Below, piece by piece: positions 11,266-23,200 of a stretch of 64,000 nt of DNA. The translations under genes and the position numbers were made by a program. The first letter of the stretch is position 1; every line of letters starts with the position of its first letter. The DNA is from Chimonanthus salicifolius (taxonomy: Eukaryota > Streptophyta > Magnoliopsida > Laurales > Calycanthaceae): NCBI GenBank assembly GCA_013350335.1, contig CM023534.1, forward strand, positions 496,001 through 560,000. Direction: 5' to 3'. The notes below the pieces were generated by a model. It saw only the letters and a program-made list of their open reading frames with translations. It had not been told where the DNA came from and searched no databases.

Positions 11266-12245
11266 AAAGTGATGATTCCACTTTGCATAAAGACCCATCT
11301 TTTATTAGAAAATTGATTTTGAGTTCAGCGAGTCAATGAATTTTACTGAGTTTTTTTAGTTGAGTTCAAAAACTCAACCAACTTACTTGACTCGATAAGG
11401 TTTCAAGTTGAGTTCGATTTTTGAGTTTTCGAATATGTTTGTAAATGATACTCTTCACACACGCACTTAGATGGAATATTCAACTTGAGTTGTTCACCTT
11501 ATACTCGTTGAAAAGATTATTGACTAAACTTTCAATTAATCCAATTTTATTTAAATACGGCATAATTTGATCAATGAAATATTCTAACAAAATTCAACTA
11601 ATCCTAGAATGACACGTATTCCAATGACGTCATCCAACCAACCAATAATAAAAATACACCTCATTATTCTAAGATATAAATAAAAAACAAGAAAAGAAAG
11701 TCTAGTAGATGCCCATGTGAATATTCATCCGTTGAACGCTTCTACAGAGATATAATGAGAGAAAAAAGTATCCAATTGATGTGATCTCGCAATTTTAGTT
11801 ATTTCTCAGGATATGGGCCTATCGAATGGTCTTTTGCAAGTCCAAAGATCTAAAATAAGGCCTTACCCATATAGCTATCAAATGGGCCTTCTATTGACCT
11901 ATATTCTTTAAGCCCAAACCCCCTTAAAGGGGCCTCTTTTAGAACTACTTTTAATATCACCTTTGCAATTTCATCTTTATATTCTTCAATGGTATTCCTC
12001 GTTAAATTAACTTGTCTAAATTCTATCTATGAATTGATTTATTATGCTTTAGATGGATAAGACCATATATTTGGGAACATGAAAACATATGGAAGAGAGA
12101 AAGGCCCAGTTAAGGGTGCAATCTGGACGGATTGGTTAAAAAATAAAATACGGCCCAGATGGGTCTTTGGGTTTTCTAACCTTTACTCAACTTAAATTTA
12201 AATTAATTACTACTATCAGCCTATATTATTTAGCAATAGTTATCC
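11266..12245. other. Intergenic, no gene seen
   Basis: AT-rich. Around 11625-11680 there is a palindromic TGACGTCA followed by a TATAAATA-like box, but no reading frame follows, so I do not call a promoter. Confidence 0.45.
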
Positions 12246-12453
12246 TGGAACACCTCCACTCACATGGAGGTGTGGAAATTCTCCCACATCACCCAAGAGC
12301 CCTGTCGTGAGGGTGTTAATAAAGGAGGGGGCAGCCACACTTCAACAAGACGCTTTTTGGGTCGGCCTGGTGAGCTGGGCCCAAAGTAAAATCTTGAGGG
12401 CTTGTGAAGTCCAAAGAATACAATATATTTTTGGATCAGAACAGGTCGTAACA
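12246..12453 (+). mobile_element. TRIM-like solo LTR
   Basis: The segment runs TGGAACACC to CAGGTCGTAACA and carries landmarks shared by LTRs of plant terminal-repeat retrotransposons in miniature: TCTCCCACATC near the start, AATAAAGGAGGGGGCA, TGGTGAGCTGGGCCCAAAG, ACAATAT and a GGTCGTAACA end. A perfect 8-bp stem (CACCTCCA / TGGAGGTG) lies at its beginning. No second LTR, primer-binding site or clear TSD was found, so a solo LTR or fragment is most likely. Confidence 0.55.
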
Positions 12454-14547
12454 TGTCGATTATTTATTTTATACAAATTTGTATGGGATTTATCATCTGA
12501 ATCAAATTTCTTTTCCATCACACAAATTTACAAATGATCATCATCAGGAATTTAAATATCTATTTTCAATACAGTCAAAAATTTTGGGGCTTCATTTCCA
12601 TAGTATTGTATCATCATTTAATGGCCATTTACACATAATAATGGGGTGTTGAAGATACGATGTCGAGATTTTAAAATGTTCTCAAAATTTTTAATAAATG
12701 CCGAAAGATTCAAAAAAAATGGAAAATATTTTCCAGTAGTTTTATGACATAAATTCGATGCAGTTAATTAATGTGAAATGAACATTAGGAGTTGGAAATT
12801 TCTAATTAGAATAGAGTTTGGTCATTTTAGAAATTCTTGTAGAGTAATTTTAGGGTATAGATTTTGATGTAATATGGGGAAGACAAATCGCAGTTTCTTG
12901 TTTCAGGCATTCGTGTCTATTCTCTTAGTGCAATTAATAATTCTTCTAAGAGGTCCTAATTCTCCTAAAAATCAGTATTTATGGTTGAGTTAAGAATTAA
13001 TTCAATTAATCAAAATAAGAGATATTTGAAATTCAATGCAAAATCGAAACTCAAGTCTAAACAAAGAATTAATTAATTCATTGTACTAACTTGGGTTTGA
13101 CCCAAAGATCAAAGATAGATCCGAAGATCTGGATAACGACCAAAGCCTTCAATGGGTCCAGATTAATTCATTGTACTCAGAAATTGAAGATGGAAAATGG
13201 GTCCAAATTAATTTTTATTCCTTGCAATGTTCAAAGGTTGTGTCCTTTTATAATGAAAAAGCATAAAATAATTGCTAAATGTGTGAAATTCGTTCCTACC
13301 TAATCTAACCTATGTACAGTAAAACCTCTATAATATAATGTGGCTAGGACTATAGGACATATATTACATTAGAGAGATTATTTAATTAGAGGGTCTACCA
13401 AATTGACGTTCAATATTCCTTTAAAAAAATACTCTTTAAACTCTCATATATCGTAAAAGTTCTTTTCGACTGAAATCATTTATCATCCTTCTCTTTTTAC
13501 CCCATCGATCATTGTTGCTCGAAAGCTAGATTGTCGCCCATTGTTTCCATTGGATCATCTCCATGTCTGCAACTCTTAAAACCAACTAAAAACCCTACCA
13601 CTTCAGTCAGATCTGCAAATAAATCATCCTAGAATCGTTTTTCAGAGTGTTTGTGAGGTCCTTAGTCATTTTTACATTAATTTTGTATTCTAAATATATA
13701 GAATATTATTTTACAAAATGGTTGAGATGGTACAATTTTTATTCTAAATGTATTGAATACTGAATTAGAAAAATTTATTATATTTTGTATGGGTTTAAGG
13801 TCGAGATTCAATATTATTTTACACAGATTATAACTTTATAAAGTAATTCATTTGACTGTAATCACTAAAGAGCATGCAAAGACTCCAAAAATATCATGAT
13901 TCTTTCCCAAGTCTCCATCGATTTTGGCTCATCTTGCCACCATACCACACCCCAATGGACAGAGAAAATAGAGTATTCATGTCGGAACGGGATTTGCACA
14001 CGATTTTGGAGAGTATTTTGGAGAGTGGATCGACCAAGCAAAATTAGTACGTTGGCTTGGGTCAAAATGGGTTATTGGGTAGGACTAAGTGGAATTTAAT
14101 TGGGTCATGGGGATGGATTGAGGGTAATTCAAGGGATGGGCCCACAATATCATCTGATGATCCAAAGGCAACAACCTGATGGGAGGGTTTAATTAGGTGT
14201 TCACAATCAATTCTGTTCATAAATTTCAACCAATCTGTTTGATCAAGTCGGATCCATAATGCTTGAATCAGATTTATGGATCAAATCATTGTATTGTATA
14301 CTAGTTGTCAAACATGATCTATACTCTATACATCAGTCCTATTTTAGTCAATTAATTTTAACTACAAATAGAATTTATAATTTTTTTATATTTAATATTT
14401 AAATTACTTAATAAAAGTATGATAGTAACATTAATGCTTCATATGGCATGTAATGTATTAAACAACATCTAATCAGAACAAATGCATTCTTTATTCAAAA
14501 TCAATTACAAAAGCCACATTAAGAAAATAAGGACACAACTCACGATA
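12454..14547. other. Intergenic, no gene seen
   Basis: Around 13318-13400 the motif ACAGTAAAACCTCTATAATA resembles one end of a widespread plant hAT MITE; the other end is not found. Overlapping short open frames at 13865-14100 on both strands match nothing I know. Confidence 0.4.
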
Positions 14548-14787
14548 CTCCCTCCGTCACTAATACTTCTCTTTATGCATTTCGAAATTGTCCTAAATTA
14601 CTTATCATATTATTTATTTTCATATTAAATCAAAGTTTTAAAATTTTCGATGAGTTACATATCACTTTCTAACGTGATTGGAATACGAACTTCTTTTCTA
14701 AACTTTGACTTGTCCATATGCGACATTTTATAATTATTTTCACATCCGACTCTCATTGTCTCAATCAAGTATTTTAGGAAAAGGCAG
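14548..14787. mobile_element. Stowaway-like (Tc1/Mariner) MITE
   Basis: The left end reads CTCCCTCCGTCACTAATACTT after a TA, the classic Stowaway terminus. The right end, inverted, reads CTGCCTTTTCCTAAAATACTT and is followed by TA. Noncoding, 240 bp, AT-rich, consistent with the family; several terminal mismatches imply an old copy. Confidence 0.7.
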
Positions 14788-15344
14788 TATTAAAAATAAA
14801 GTAATTTGGCATCCCTAAAATCAAGAATCAAGCTTGTTGAAAATAAAGGAAAATAGCACAAACCAAAAGTTATATTAGTTTAAATACATGAAATTATCGA
14901 ACAGAGCCATATTGAAAGTTCAAATTAATTGGGGTCTAAACCAAAGTCAACATAATTTTAATTTTTTTCCAATTGGAAATCTTACATTATTGGATTTTTT
15001 AAAGTATTCTATCTCACGTTACTAATTGTCTTGTCAAATCTAGCAAATTAAGATTTTGCACTGTTTTTTCTTGTAATTCATTATTAAAATTATATTTTAT
15101 GTTTAATAATTAATCTTATGATTAGTTCAAAATTTCTAAGACATCCATGACCTTTATTAATTGCTATATATCTTATTTAAGATACACAGAATTTCATTGT
15201 TGAACAATCGTTGCAACCTCGAGCAGACGATTCGAAATTGATTCTAAAAGAACCTATTTTACGAGTTGTGCTAACTTCTCCCTTTCTAAAACAATTTCCG
15301 TGGCTACAATTGGGCCCTCGTATCTTTTGATTATGACATGGTAT
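14788..15344. other. Intergenic, no gene seen
   Basis: AT-rich filler between the Stowaway-like MITE and a minus-strand SINE. Nothing recognised. Confidence 0.5.
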
Positions 15345-15575
15345 TGTCCTTTTTTTTTTTTTTTTTTAAAGACAAAAGTGTTCAAGTATTTCACTTGTCT
15401 ATTCGTTCGAGGGACATGCATATCTCCCTAAACATACATGCCATGTTCAATCGATGGAGAAATATCTACACAGAAAGTGCCTCCAGAGGGGCTAGCCGGG
15501 AATTGACTCAAAAACCTTGCCATCAACCGCAAGTGTCTTGACCATCGGGCCAACACTCTCACAGGAGTGATCCAA
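15345..15575 (-). mobile_element. tRNA-derived SINE, minus orientation
   Basis: On the minus strand it starts near GAGTGTTGGCCCGATGGTC (A-box-like), has GAGTCAATTCCCGGC (B-box-like) about 45 nt later, then a roughly 150-nt body ending CTTGAACACTTTTGTCTTT and a long A-run (the T-tract at 15348-15367). The tail resembles the 3' ends of the SINE pieces at 17648, 33164 and 40307. No TSD was identified. Confidence 0.6.
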
Positions 15576-15599
15576 ATATAGAGCTACTTTATTTGTTTC

Positions 15600-15770
15600 T
15601 CATATTCAAGGGTTCAAATCTCAGTAGACTGAGAAATTTCTTTCACCTAATTTTTTTTTAAATTAAAATCTGAGATATCGGCCGATATTGGCGAATATTG
15701 ACAGATACGATATGTATCAACCGTTATATAAAGGTTTTAAAATCCGAGATATCATATCGACTGAGATTTG
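15600..15770. mobile_element. Degenerate hAT-like family A remnant
   Basis: Contains GAGATATCGGCCGATATTGG, GATACGATATGTATC and flanking AAGGGTTCAAATCTCAG-like sequence, the vocabulary of family A (33867, 46932). Termini and TSD are not recognisable. Confidence 0.35.
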
Positions 15771-16596
15771 TTCTCCTGGTCATTTCTTTGTTAAGTGTTT
15801 TTAAAATTATTACATCAGATCGATCCAGCAAATTAAGGGGGTGGGGTTCGGTCACCTATGATAAATGGACCAATAGGTCAAAATAAGTTTGTACCGCTAA
15901 AATAAAAATGATCTTTAAAGATTTTATATTTGATATTAGAGAAATTATCTTATTAAATTAACTCAAAGGAAGAAAAGTTTAAAAGGAAAGTGATAAGACC
16001 TAAGTAACTTATAACCCATCTGAGGTATTCGTGGTTTTTAACATGTAAACTTTCAGAATTGACAGAAAAGTTTATTTGATAAAGGGTTATCTTACTTTTC
16101 GAAGTTAATCAAGCAGAGAAACTTAGATGGACGATTTTTTTCAGTGATTATTAAAGTATTTTTTGTGGGTCTTATAAATTATATTATTTGAAATACATTT
16201 GTTAGATTTATCTAATATAAAATTTTAACTTTTAAATATATTTTATTTATTTGATATAAGTCTAGAAAAATGAACGGCTAAATTTGAAAGCAAGGTTTTT
16301 AGTCTTCAAAAGATTTTAAAATCTGTATCAAGATTCAACCATCCATTTTATAAGTCTTATATCACATAAATAATATATCTTTTCAAATAAATTTTTAAAA
16401 TTGAATAGACTTAATGACTATGATCCAATTCTTCATAAGAGAGAAAAAAAAAAAGATATCACCTGGTTTGGCGGTACTGAATACTTTTGTGCTGGTCTCT
16501 CTATTCATGTTTCCCACTCTCAATTCGAGGCTCAAATACAACAGAATGGAGATGGGTATTCATCAACCAATGTCTTGTTTGAGACTAACTTGGAAG

Positions 16597-16939
16597 TGAG
16601 ACTGAAATTTGGGTCCGGTTGAGTCGGATTTCAATAAAATAAATTGAATCCATGTCAAAAATTATTGAACTCAACCCGACTTGACCCAAAGTGTTGACCC
16701 GAGTTACTCAATCCAATTCGACCCAAATCTCGGACTTGACTCAACTCGTGTGTTGTTTTATAACTAGGTGCACTTGAGACGGGTCGAGTCACTTTTAAAA
16801 TTTTCAACCCGATCCAACCCGAATTTCATGCGTGTTTATTTTTTCCAACCCGACCCGACCCGAGTTATGCAAAAACATAATCTAAACCCATTTATTTCTC
16901 AGATCAGGTCATGTGGGTCGGGTTTTAGTTTCACCCCTG
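16597..16939. mobile_element. hAT-like nonautonomous element, family B (343 bp)
   Basis: Ends TGAGACTGAAATTTGGG and, inverted, CAGGGGTGAAACTAAAACC. Flanked by TSDs CTTGGAAG (16589-16596) and TTTGGAAG (16940-16947), 7 of 8 identical. The interior is made of AACCCGACCCGA and GGGTCGAGTC-like units. Same length class and termini as the copies at 8194 and 47371. Confidence 0.75.
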
Positions 16940-16966
16940 TTTGGAAGTAAAATTTGTGAAGAAATC

Positions 16967-17443
16967 CAATGTTATCAGAATCGAACCATCTAATGAACCG
17001 TCTTCGACGCATTTTGGGTTCAACCGCGGTCAAAGTAGATCAAAGCCGGTCAATGAATAATATAATATAAATATTACATATAACATTAAGTAAGACACCT
17101 TTTACAAATAAATTAATATAAATATTACAAATAACATTCAAACTCTAAGTAACATACCAAAATGATGAAAGATATGTGATAGATATGGTAAGAAAACTTT
17201 ATATTTCAAATATATCCATTTTTTAATATTATTTTTGATATTTTGAATGGGAAAATTTAAAAAAAAAAAAAAATTTATGAACCGCGGTTCAAGGTTCACG
17301 GTTTTATACTCAAAACAGCAGTTCTGACCAGTTTTATGCGGTTTTCACTAAAAATATTTTTTCAACCTTACTGAACCGCAGCCTTGCAAGTTCCGGTCGA
17401 ACCGGCAGTTCGGCCGCGATTCGGTCCGGTTTTGATAACATTG
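16967..17443. mobile_element. hAT-like nonautonomous element, family D (477 bp)
   Basis: Inverted ends CAATGTTATCAGAATCGAAC and CAATGTTATCAAAACCGGAC (17 of 20 match). Flanks AAGAAATC (16959-16966) and AAGAATC (17444-17450) look like an 8-bp TSD that lost one A. Subterminal zones are rich in AACCGCGGTTC and CCGGTTCG-type inverted motifs; the centre is AT-rich with no coding capacity. It sits 27 bp from the family B copy. Confidence 0.65.
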
Positions 17444-20082
17444 AAGAATCAATTAGATGAAAATAGAAATAGAAATAAGGATTCCAAGGAAAGTCTAAGC
17501 AACAAAGAAGCAAGTGCTTGTGTATCGGAGGAAATCTAACAAATAAGTCAAAAAATCAAATTTGTGACAAAAATGTCGGAAAATCGAACGTAGGTGGAAT
17601 TCAAAGGTGAAACTCAGTCTCACGCATTTTGCTACTCAGTTTGGTATTTTTTTTTTTTTTTTTAAGAATAAGATGTTCAGGCCTCTTAGAGCACCGTATT
17701 TAAATTTTATTCTCATTATATTTTCGTATAAGGGGGACAATATATGCGTGTTGTTCAGTTTGGTATTTGAATTTTATTCTCGTTAAATTTTCGTATAAAG
17801 GAGAGAACATATGCGTATTATTTTATAGATAAAATCATTCTCCAATTCTACAAAAATCATTGCCATGTCCCATTTGTGTTGATTGAGTTGTTGAGATCGC
17901 TCTCTCCATCTGATGGAATTTATATGATTTAATTTCCTTTTTTATTGCAGCACCAACTAATGATATTTTGCTTTTTGATCCAACTTCATACAAACATCTT
18001 GTTGGCAATCTTAATTATATGACATTCACTTGAACAAACTCTCGCTCAGGATAGGAATGGAGAGATGAGATTTAAGTGAGGAGAAGCCTCTCTTTAGTAC
18101 AAAACCTTTTGGATCTGGTCAAATGGACCGAGTCCAGAAACAAAACCGTGTGTATCCAGATGGGACCTAAAGAGAACAATATCAAGCTAGTCAAATTCCA
18201 TTTTTTTGTGTTAACAAAATCACAATCCAAATTGTACAGAATGATGTCTTTCATGATTGAGCAAATCATATTGAAGCAACTACCATTATACTTGTCTAGA
18301 ATACCCTAACATATGTTTTTGAAGTTTAAACTCAAACTTGCTCTCTGTTGAGGCTCCTTGAGTTAGGGACGTTAGTAGAGTCCCTGTCAGTAATTATGTA
18401 TTAGCAAAACTCTAAAAGTATTCTTTTTGAGTTTTGGTTCAATTGTATATCGGTAGGGATTTTGGTTTTATTGTATTGAGAGTCCTTGTGGACTCTTCCC
18501 ACTGTATGTTGTATACATTGCTAAATAATAATAGGTGCAAGGTTATTATAATATTCTAAATTGTTATCCTACTTCTGTAGAAAAGAGGTGAAAATATGTT
18601 CTAATGTAAATAATCCTTCATAGTATGAATTTTTAATGAAATAAATTAGATAAAAATATCCAATCACTAATTTTGACTATTTCTCAGATACAGATGTTGT
18701 AAATACAGATATAAGAGAAACTTCAAGAAACCCTAATAGCTTTGGAGAAATAGTGGAGAAAGAAATATAAAAGCCCATTAATTATGTTTAATTCTTCCAC
18801 TGAAGACGATGATAAAATTACATCGACATCAGATTCTTATTTGTGTTTCTAACCACTACGTCCTTGCCTCTCTATCATCCCTATTATGCTTTTTTTGATC
18901 TTATTTAATCTCCTCCAATATAATATCTTTCAGATCAGTTTCATCTCTAAGGTTGCGTCTGTATTTCCTCCCGCGATTGAGATATGAAGAGATCTACTAG
19001 TTGCTCTTCCAAAGAGGTGAAAAAAGCTTTCAAAAAGAAGGAAAGAAACACTATTTCCAAAAATTGAAAGTCGCAAAAAGTAGCAAGTTTCAAAAAATAT
19101 CTATCTTCTAAAATAGAATTTTTAATCAGGAGTCACCAAATAATTAGACCGTTTTAAAAAATGACAACTTCTAAATTTAGCAAATTTCCTAAAATAACAA
19201 GTGTTCCAAATATTAGAGGAAAAAAAAAAACAATCACTACTCGGAATGTAATGTGTTCACTCATAGATGTATATCTAAGTTCTTATCACGAACTAATAAA
19301 AGCCTCTGTCGCAGTTTAACACCTACCTATACCTTCAATTAGAAAATGAGAACTAGCAAAATCCAGCTTGAGTTCAATAAGAAATGCATTGCCAAATTCA
19401 AATAGGTCAAAATTGAAATATACCTAATATAGAAGGCCCCAATGTATACTTATGGTTTTTTTTTACCAAGAAAAAGCCAAAAAATATAAGAACTTAATAT
19501 TGAGATAATATCATACTATACCATCTCTTTTTTATTTGAAAAGAGGATTACTTCTATCATTTGTAGGGCTTCCTTAACCCAAACCTAGTCCAAATCTATT
19601 CGAAATCTATTATAAACAAACGAGTTTGACTGTATATGCTAGCTCATCGATCCATGCTCGAGCTAAATCCCTTAAGTCTATTTACATAAATAGTAGAGTA
19701 GGACTTTGTAAGAAGCATGCGAAGCGAATGGTCGTGATCCTAATTTAAAACTTAAAAAAACTCGAGTAAATTAATTCGAGTTGACTTGACTTTATAAGAT
19801 TAGGGTAAAAACAACTTGTCCAATTACTCAATAAGATTTTAAGTAAGTTTAAATTTCGGAGAATCTAGGGGCCACCATGATAGAAAATTGTTTTGTGCTC
19901 CTACATACCACCAAAAATAAGGGCACGGCCGTGGAGTGTGAGGCGTGGTGCGATTTGAATCACGGCTCTGAGGAAGCAGTCCCTCTCTTCCACTAGTGTG
20001 CCCCTCACGACTAAGTGAGGCCAAGACGCTTCTCTTTACTCTCTAGTCTTCACTTGGACCCCCACCCAATTTTTTAAATCAA
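17444..20082. other. Intergenic, upstream of the ECT gene
   Basis: No gene called. At 17648-17700 a T-tract followed by AAGATGTTCAGGCCTCTTAGAG is the 3' end of a minus-strand SINE. A 77-codon open frame at 18076-18309 followed by TGTTGAGGC...ATTGCTAAATAATAATA (about 18347-18540) vaguely resembles the end of a Copia element and its LTR, but I cannot support that. The last 300 bases are ECT promoter. Confidence 0.4.
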
Positions 20083-20090
20083 TATAAATA
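20083..20090 (+). promoter_or_regulatory. Probable TATA box of the ECT gene
   Basis: TATAAATA lies 125 bases before the start codon, in front of a pyrimidine-rich leader, a normal plant core-promoter geometry with transcription expected to begin near 20110-20120. Inferred from position and sequence only. Confidence 0.55.
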
Positions 20091-20107
20091 AACAAATCCC
20101 CCCTCTC

Positions 20108-20133
20108 TAGGGTTTTTCTCTCTCCTAGGGTTA
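20108..20133 (+). promoter_or_regulatory. Two telo-box-type motifs in the ECT leader
   Basis: TAGGGTTT at 20108-20115 and TAGGGTTA at 20126-20133 are telo-box-like motifs typical of plant genes for translation and cell growth, placed as usual near the transcription start. Confidence 0.45.
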
Positions 20134-20214
20134 GGATCGGGGTTTTGTAAAACAGCATACCGCGCACTCTTTCCTCTCCCGCTCCTTCTCTCACTCCGTC
20201 TGCAAGATCCCATC

Positions 20215-23200
20215 ATGGCGACCGTCGCTCCTCCATCTGACCGTATCCTTCCTTCATTTACTCATCTGGATCTGTGTTCTTCTCTACTTTCATGATCTCT
20301 TTATTCTCGTCTGATTGGTTTAAGTCTTTTATCCCCTTCTTTGATCTTTCCTATCTGCTTGTCTCTTCTTTATTTGTTTTGATTTGTGGGCTTTGTTCAG
20401 TTTTATGTATAGATCCATTGAATTCTGTGCGGATTTACTTGTATTCGTCCCTTTAGGATTTACTGATTAGTGTTTCTGTTGAGTTTTGAAGTTCTATTTT
20501 AATTGGGGTTTTGCAAGATTGGTTTCGTTGTATGTGAATTTAACTGTTACTATTGCTGTTGCTATTTTTGAATCTCAAATATCTAATTTATCTAATTTCG
20601 TCTTTTGCTTTCGGGATTGAGTTGTAGGTTTTGTTCGTGTCTGTGAATAGATCAGATGTGTTTGAAGATTTACATTGTTTTTGGGATTTTTTTATGTAGG
20701 GTTTTTTATGGGTGTTTATGCTTTTAGTTTACTTGAAGTTTTGATGTTCGGTTTTGGTCATTTACGAATTTCTTATTTTCTTGTACGGGCGTTTTTCCTC
20801 TTTCAGAGTTCAGATATGGAAATTAGTATATTGGTGCTGCTTTACTTATGCTATTTGTGTTTGATACTTGGTCTTACTGTGTTCTTTGTAGGATTTTTTT
20901 TCTTCCTTTTGTTGAAAGAGTGGGATTTTAGCTTTTTAGACCCTAGTAGATGTATATGGAAGACTTAGTTCCATGTTTTTGTAGTTATTTGATGGTGGTT
21001 ACGATGATGATTTAGGATCTGTTGTAGAATAGGATTTGATTTGGGTTGGTTTAGGCTTATCTTTTTCCCAATTAGTTGGAGTATGGTGATGCAAGTAATA
21101 GTTAGTGTGCAGAACGGTGTGTTATGGTACTTTTGGTTGATTTAGTTATGAATTAATAGTTTCTGGGCACCTTGTTCATTGCGACACTTCCTATTTAAAC
21201 CAAGGGAAAAGACGCATAAATTTTGAGGTGGGGAAGTGGCACCTATTCTGAAGTGAGCTCTTTTTGTTGATTAGCTGATTGAATAGCCTTAGCTTTTTTT
21301 CTTTCTTTTAGTCATGGATAAGCCTCAATTTTTTCTGAAACCTCTGTGGGCAGGATATACATGATTGAGAAAAATCTGGTGAAAGATTAAATACTAAGTC
21401 ATGGTAGGTGATTGAACAGTTACTGGATTTTTATTAGTAGTGGAGTACGCGTGGCATAATATCTGTGGTCTGAACCAACATTTGATCATGCCTCTTTCAT
21501 CACTATATTTGGTTCTTTGCATCTCTTAGTTGGAATTTAACTGTTTGTCGGAAAGAAATGGATACTTCAGTTTTGGTTTTGTTAGTAATTCCTGTGAAGA
21601 TTCTATGTTGGTTTTTGCTAGTAATTTGTGCCTATTGGAAATGGCTTGTATTGCAATTGAAGTATGTTGGCATCTGTTGGTTTCATGGTGACTCAAACTA
21701 GTTGTTTTATTCACTTGTATGTTGGCATCTATTGGTTTCATGGTGACTCAAATTAGATGTTTTGTTCACTTGTTTCAATTCCCTTCCTCAATCCCTCCCC
21801 CCTTCTCTCTCTCTCTCTCTTTTGGTTTTCCTTTTGGGTATCTTAGATGAGTGCTGTAGAGTATTTATGCTCTAGATTGATCTCATGTATTCTGTAAATG
21901 CTGACGGTGTGCACTTAATGGTAGTGAGAATCATATTTGCTAAATGTTCAATTGTGCATTCCCCTAAATGTTTAGGCCATTCAACATTATTTAGAAATAG
22001 AACCACAAACCACTAGGCCTGTCCTGGTAAGCACCAAGCACACTCGTGATTTGTGGAGCCTCTAGTTGAGGGGCTCACATATCATGCATGTGGCATACTT
22101 TCACTTGTTTATGAAACTCATTCTCAAGTGGCTGTCCTGGTAAACTCATTCTCATGCATGTGGAGCCTCTTGTTGAGGGGCTCACATCTCATGCATGTGG
22201 CATACTTTCGCTTGTTGATGAAACTAATTCTCAAGTGTCTTTTGCTCAATTATTCTTTACATCTCCTATTTTGGATGTGTGGCTCTTTCTGTTTCCTTCA
22301 CTATCTCTATCTCACAGAAGCTACAGATCTGCTTCAAAAATTGACATTAGATTCTCAAACCAAGACCCTTGATGTTTCTGATGCCACCAAAAAGGTAATC
22401 TTACTCATTTTCACCAGTGTCGTAATGTTTATCACCATATGTGATCCATTATTCTGTATCTGTTGTTGTTTTGGCTGCTGAAGTTTTTGTTACTGTTTCT
22501 GTTTTAAGAAACTTGGATCTGTGGAATCTGGCATAGTGGCAAATGTGCCAGTCTCTTCAAGTGAGCGGTCTACTCCCCCTCTACTTCAGGATTTTGTAGA
22601 TCCCAACATGTGCTATGTTCCTAATGGGTATACATCGTATTACTATGGAGGTAAGCTGATCATTCAGGTTGTTATGGCACTCAATTTACTTGGAGCCTGG
22701 ACATTTTATGTTTCAACTCTTCACATAAGCATGCTTTTAAATGAGATCTGATTATTGAGAATTAGTGTTTCTTTTGTAACTTAAGTTTTATTTTCTAGTG
22801 GAGGGTTTTTTTTTAAAGAAAAATATTTCAATTGTATAAATACTTGTTCGTCTGATGATTACTTTGTTGTTGGTTTGAGGTACCATTTACCTTTTCTTCA
22901 AATTTTCAGGTTACGATGGTCCTATTAATGAGTGGGAGGATTACCCTAGATATGTAAACCCAGATGGAGTAGAGATGCCTCCACCTGTAAGTTTTATTAG
23001 ACTTTACTCTATTGCCACATGGATGATTTGACATACAGTTGTTCGGTGAATTTGTGATTATGGTTCCGAATTTGTTAAATATTTTATGTGCCTTCTGAAA
23101 CATGCTAACATTTTTTTTTCCTTTTTCTGGAAGCAATTTGTTGCAAGAGGTTATGTTATGTTGCTCATTTGGGGGCATTTTCTAATGGGATTGCTGATTC

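Larger units (their letters stand above)
20243..22317 (+). other. ECT intron 1 (2075 nt)
   Basis: The long T-rich intron separates a 28-nt first coding exon from exon 2; GT at 20243 and CACAG at 22313-22317. Short open frames inside are chance. It contains two small sequence duplications, listed separately. Confidence 0.85.

Noticed and set aside
13865..14099. Overlapping 66-67-codon frames on both strands
   Set aside because: Mutually overlapping, unrecognised and without supporting context.
18076..18560. Possible Copia polyprotein end plus LTR (TGTTGAGGC...)
   Set aside because: No Copia motif can be read in the 77-codon frame, and no second LTR or TSD is visible.
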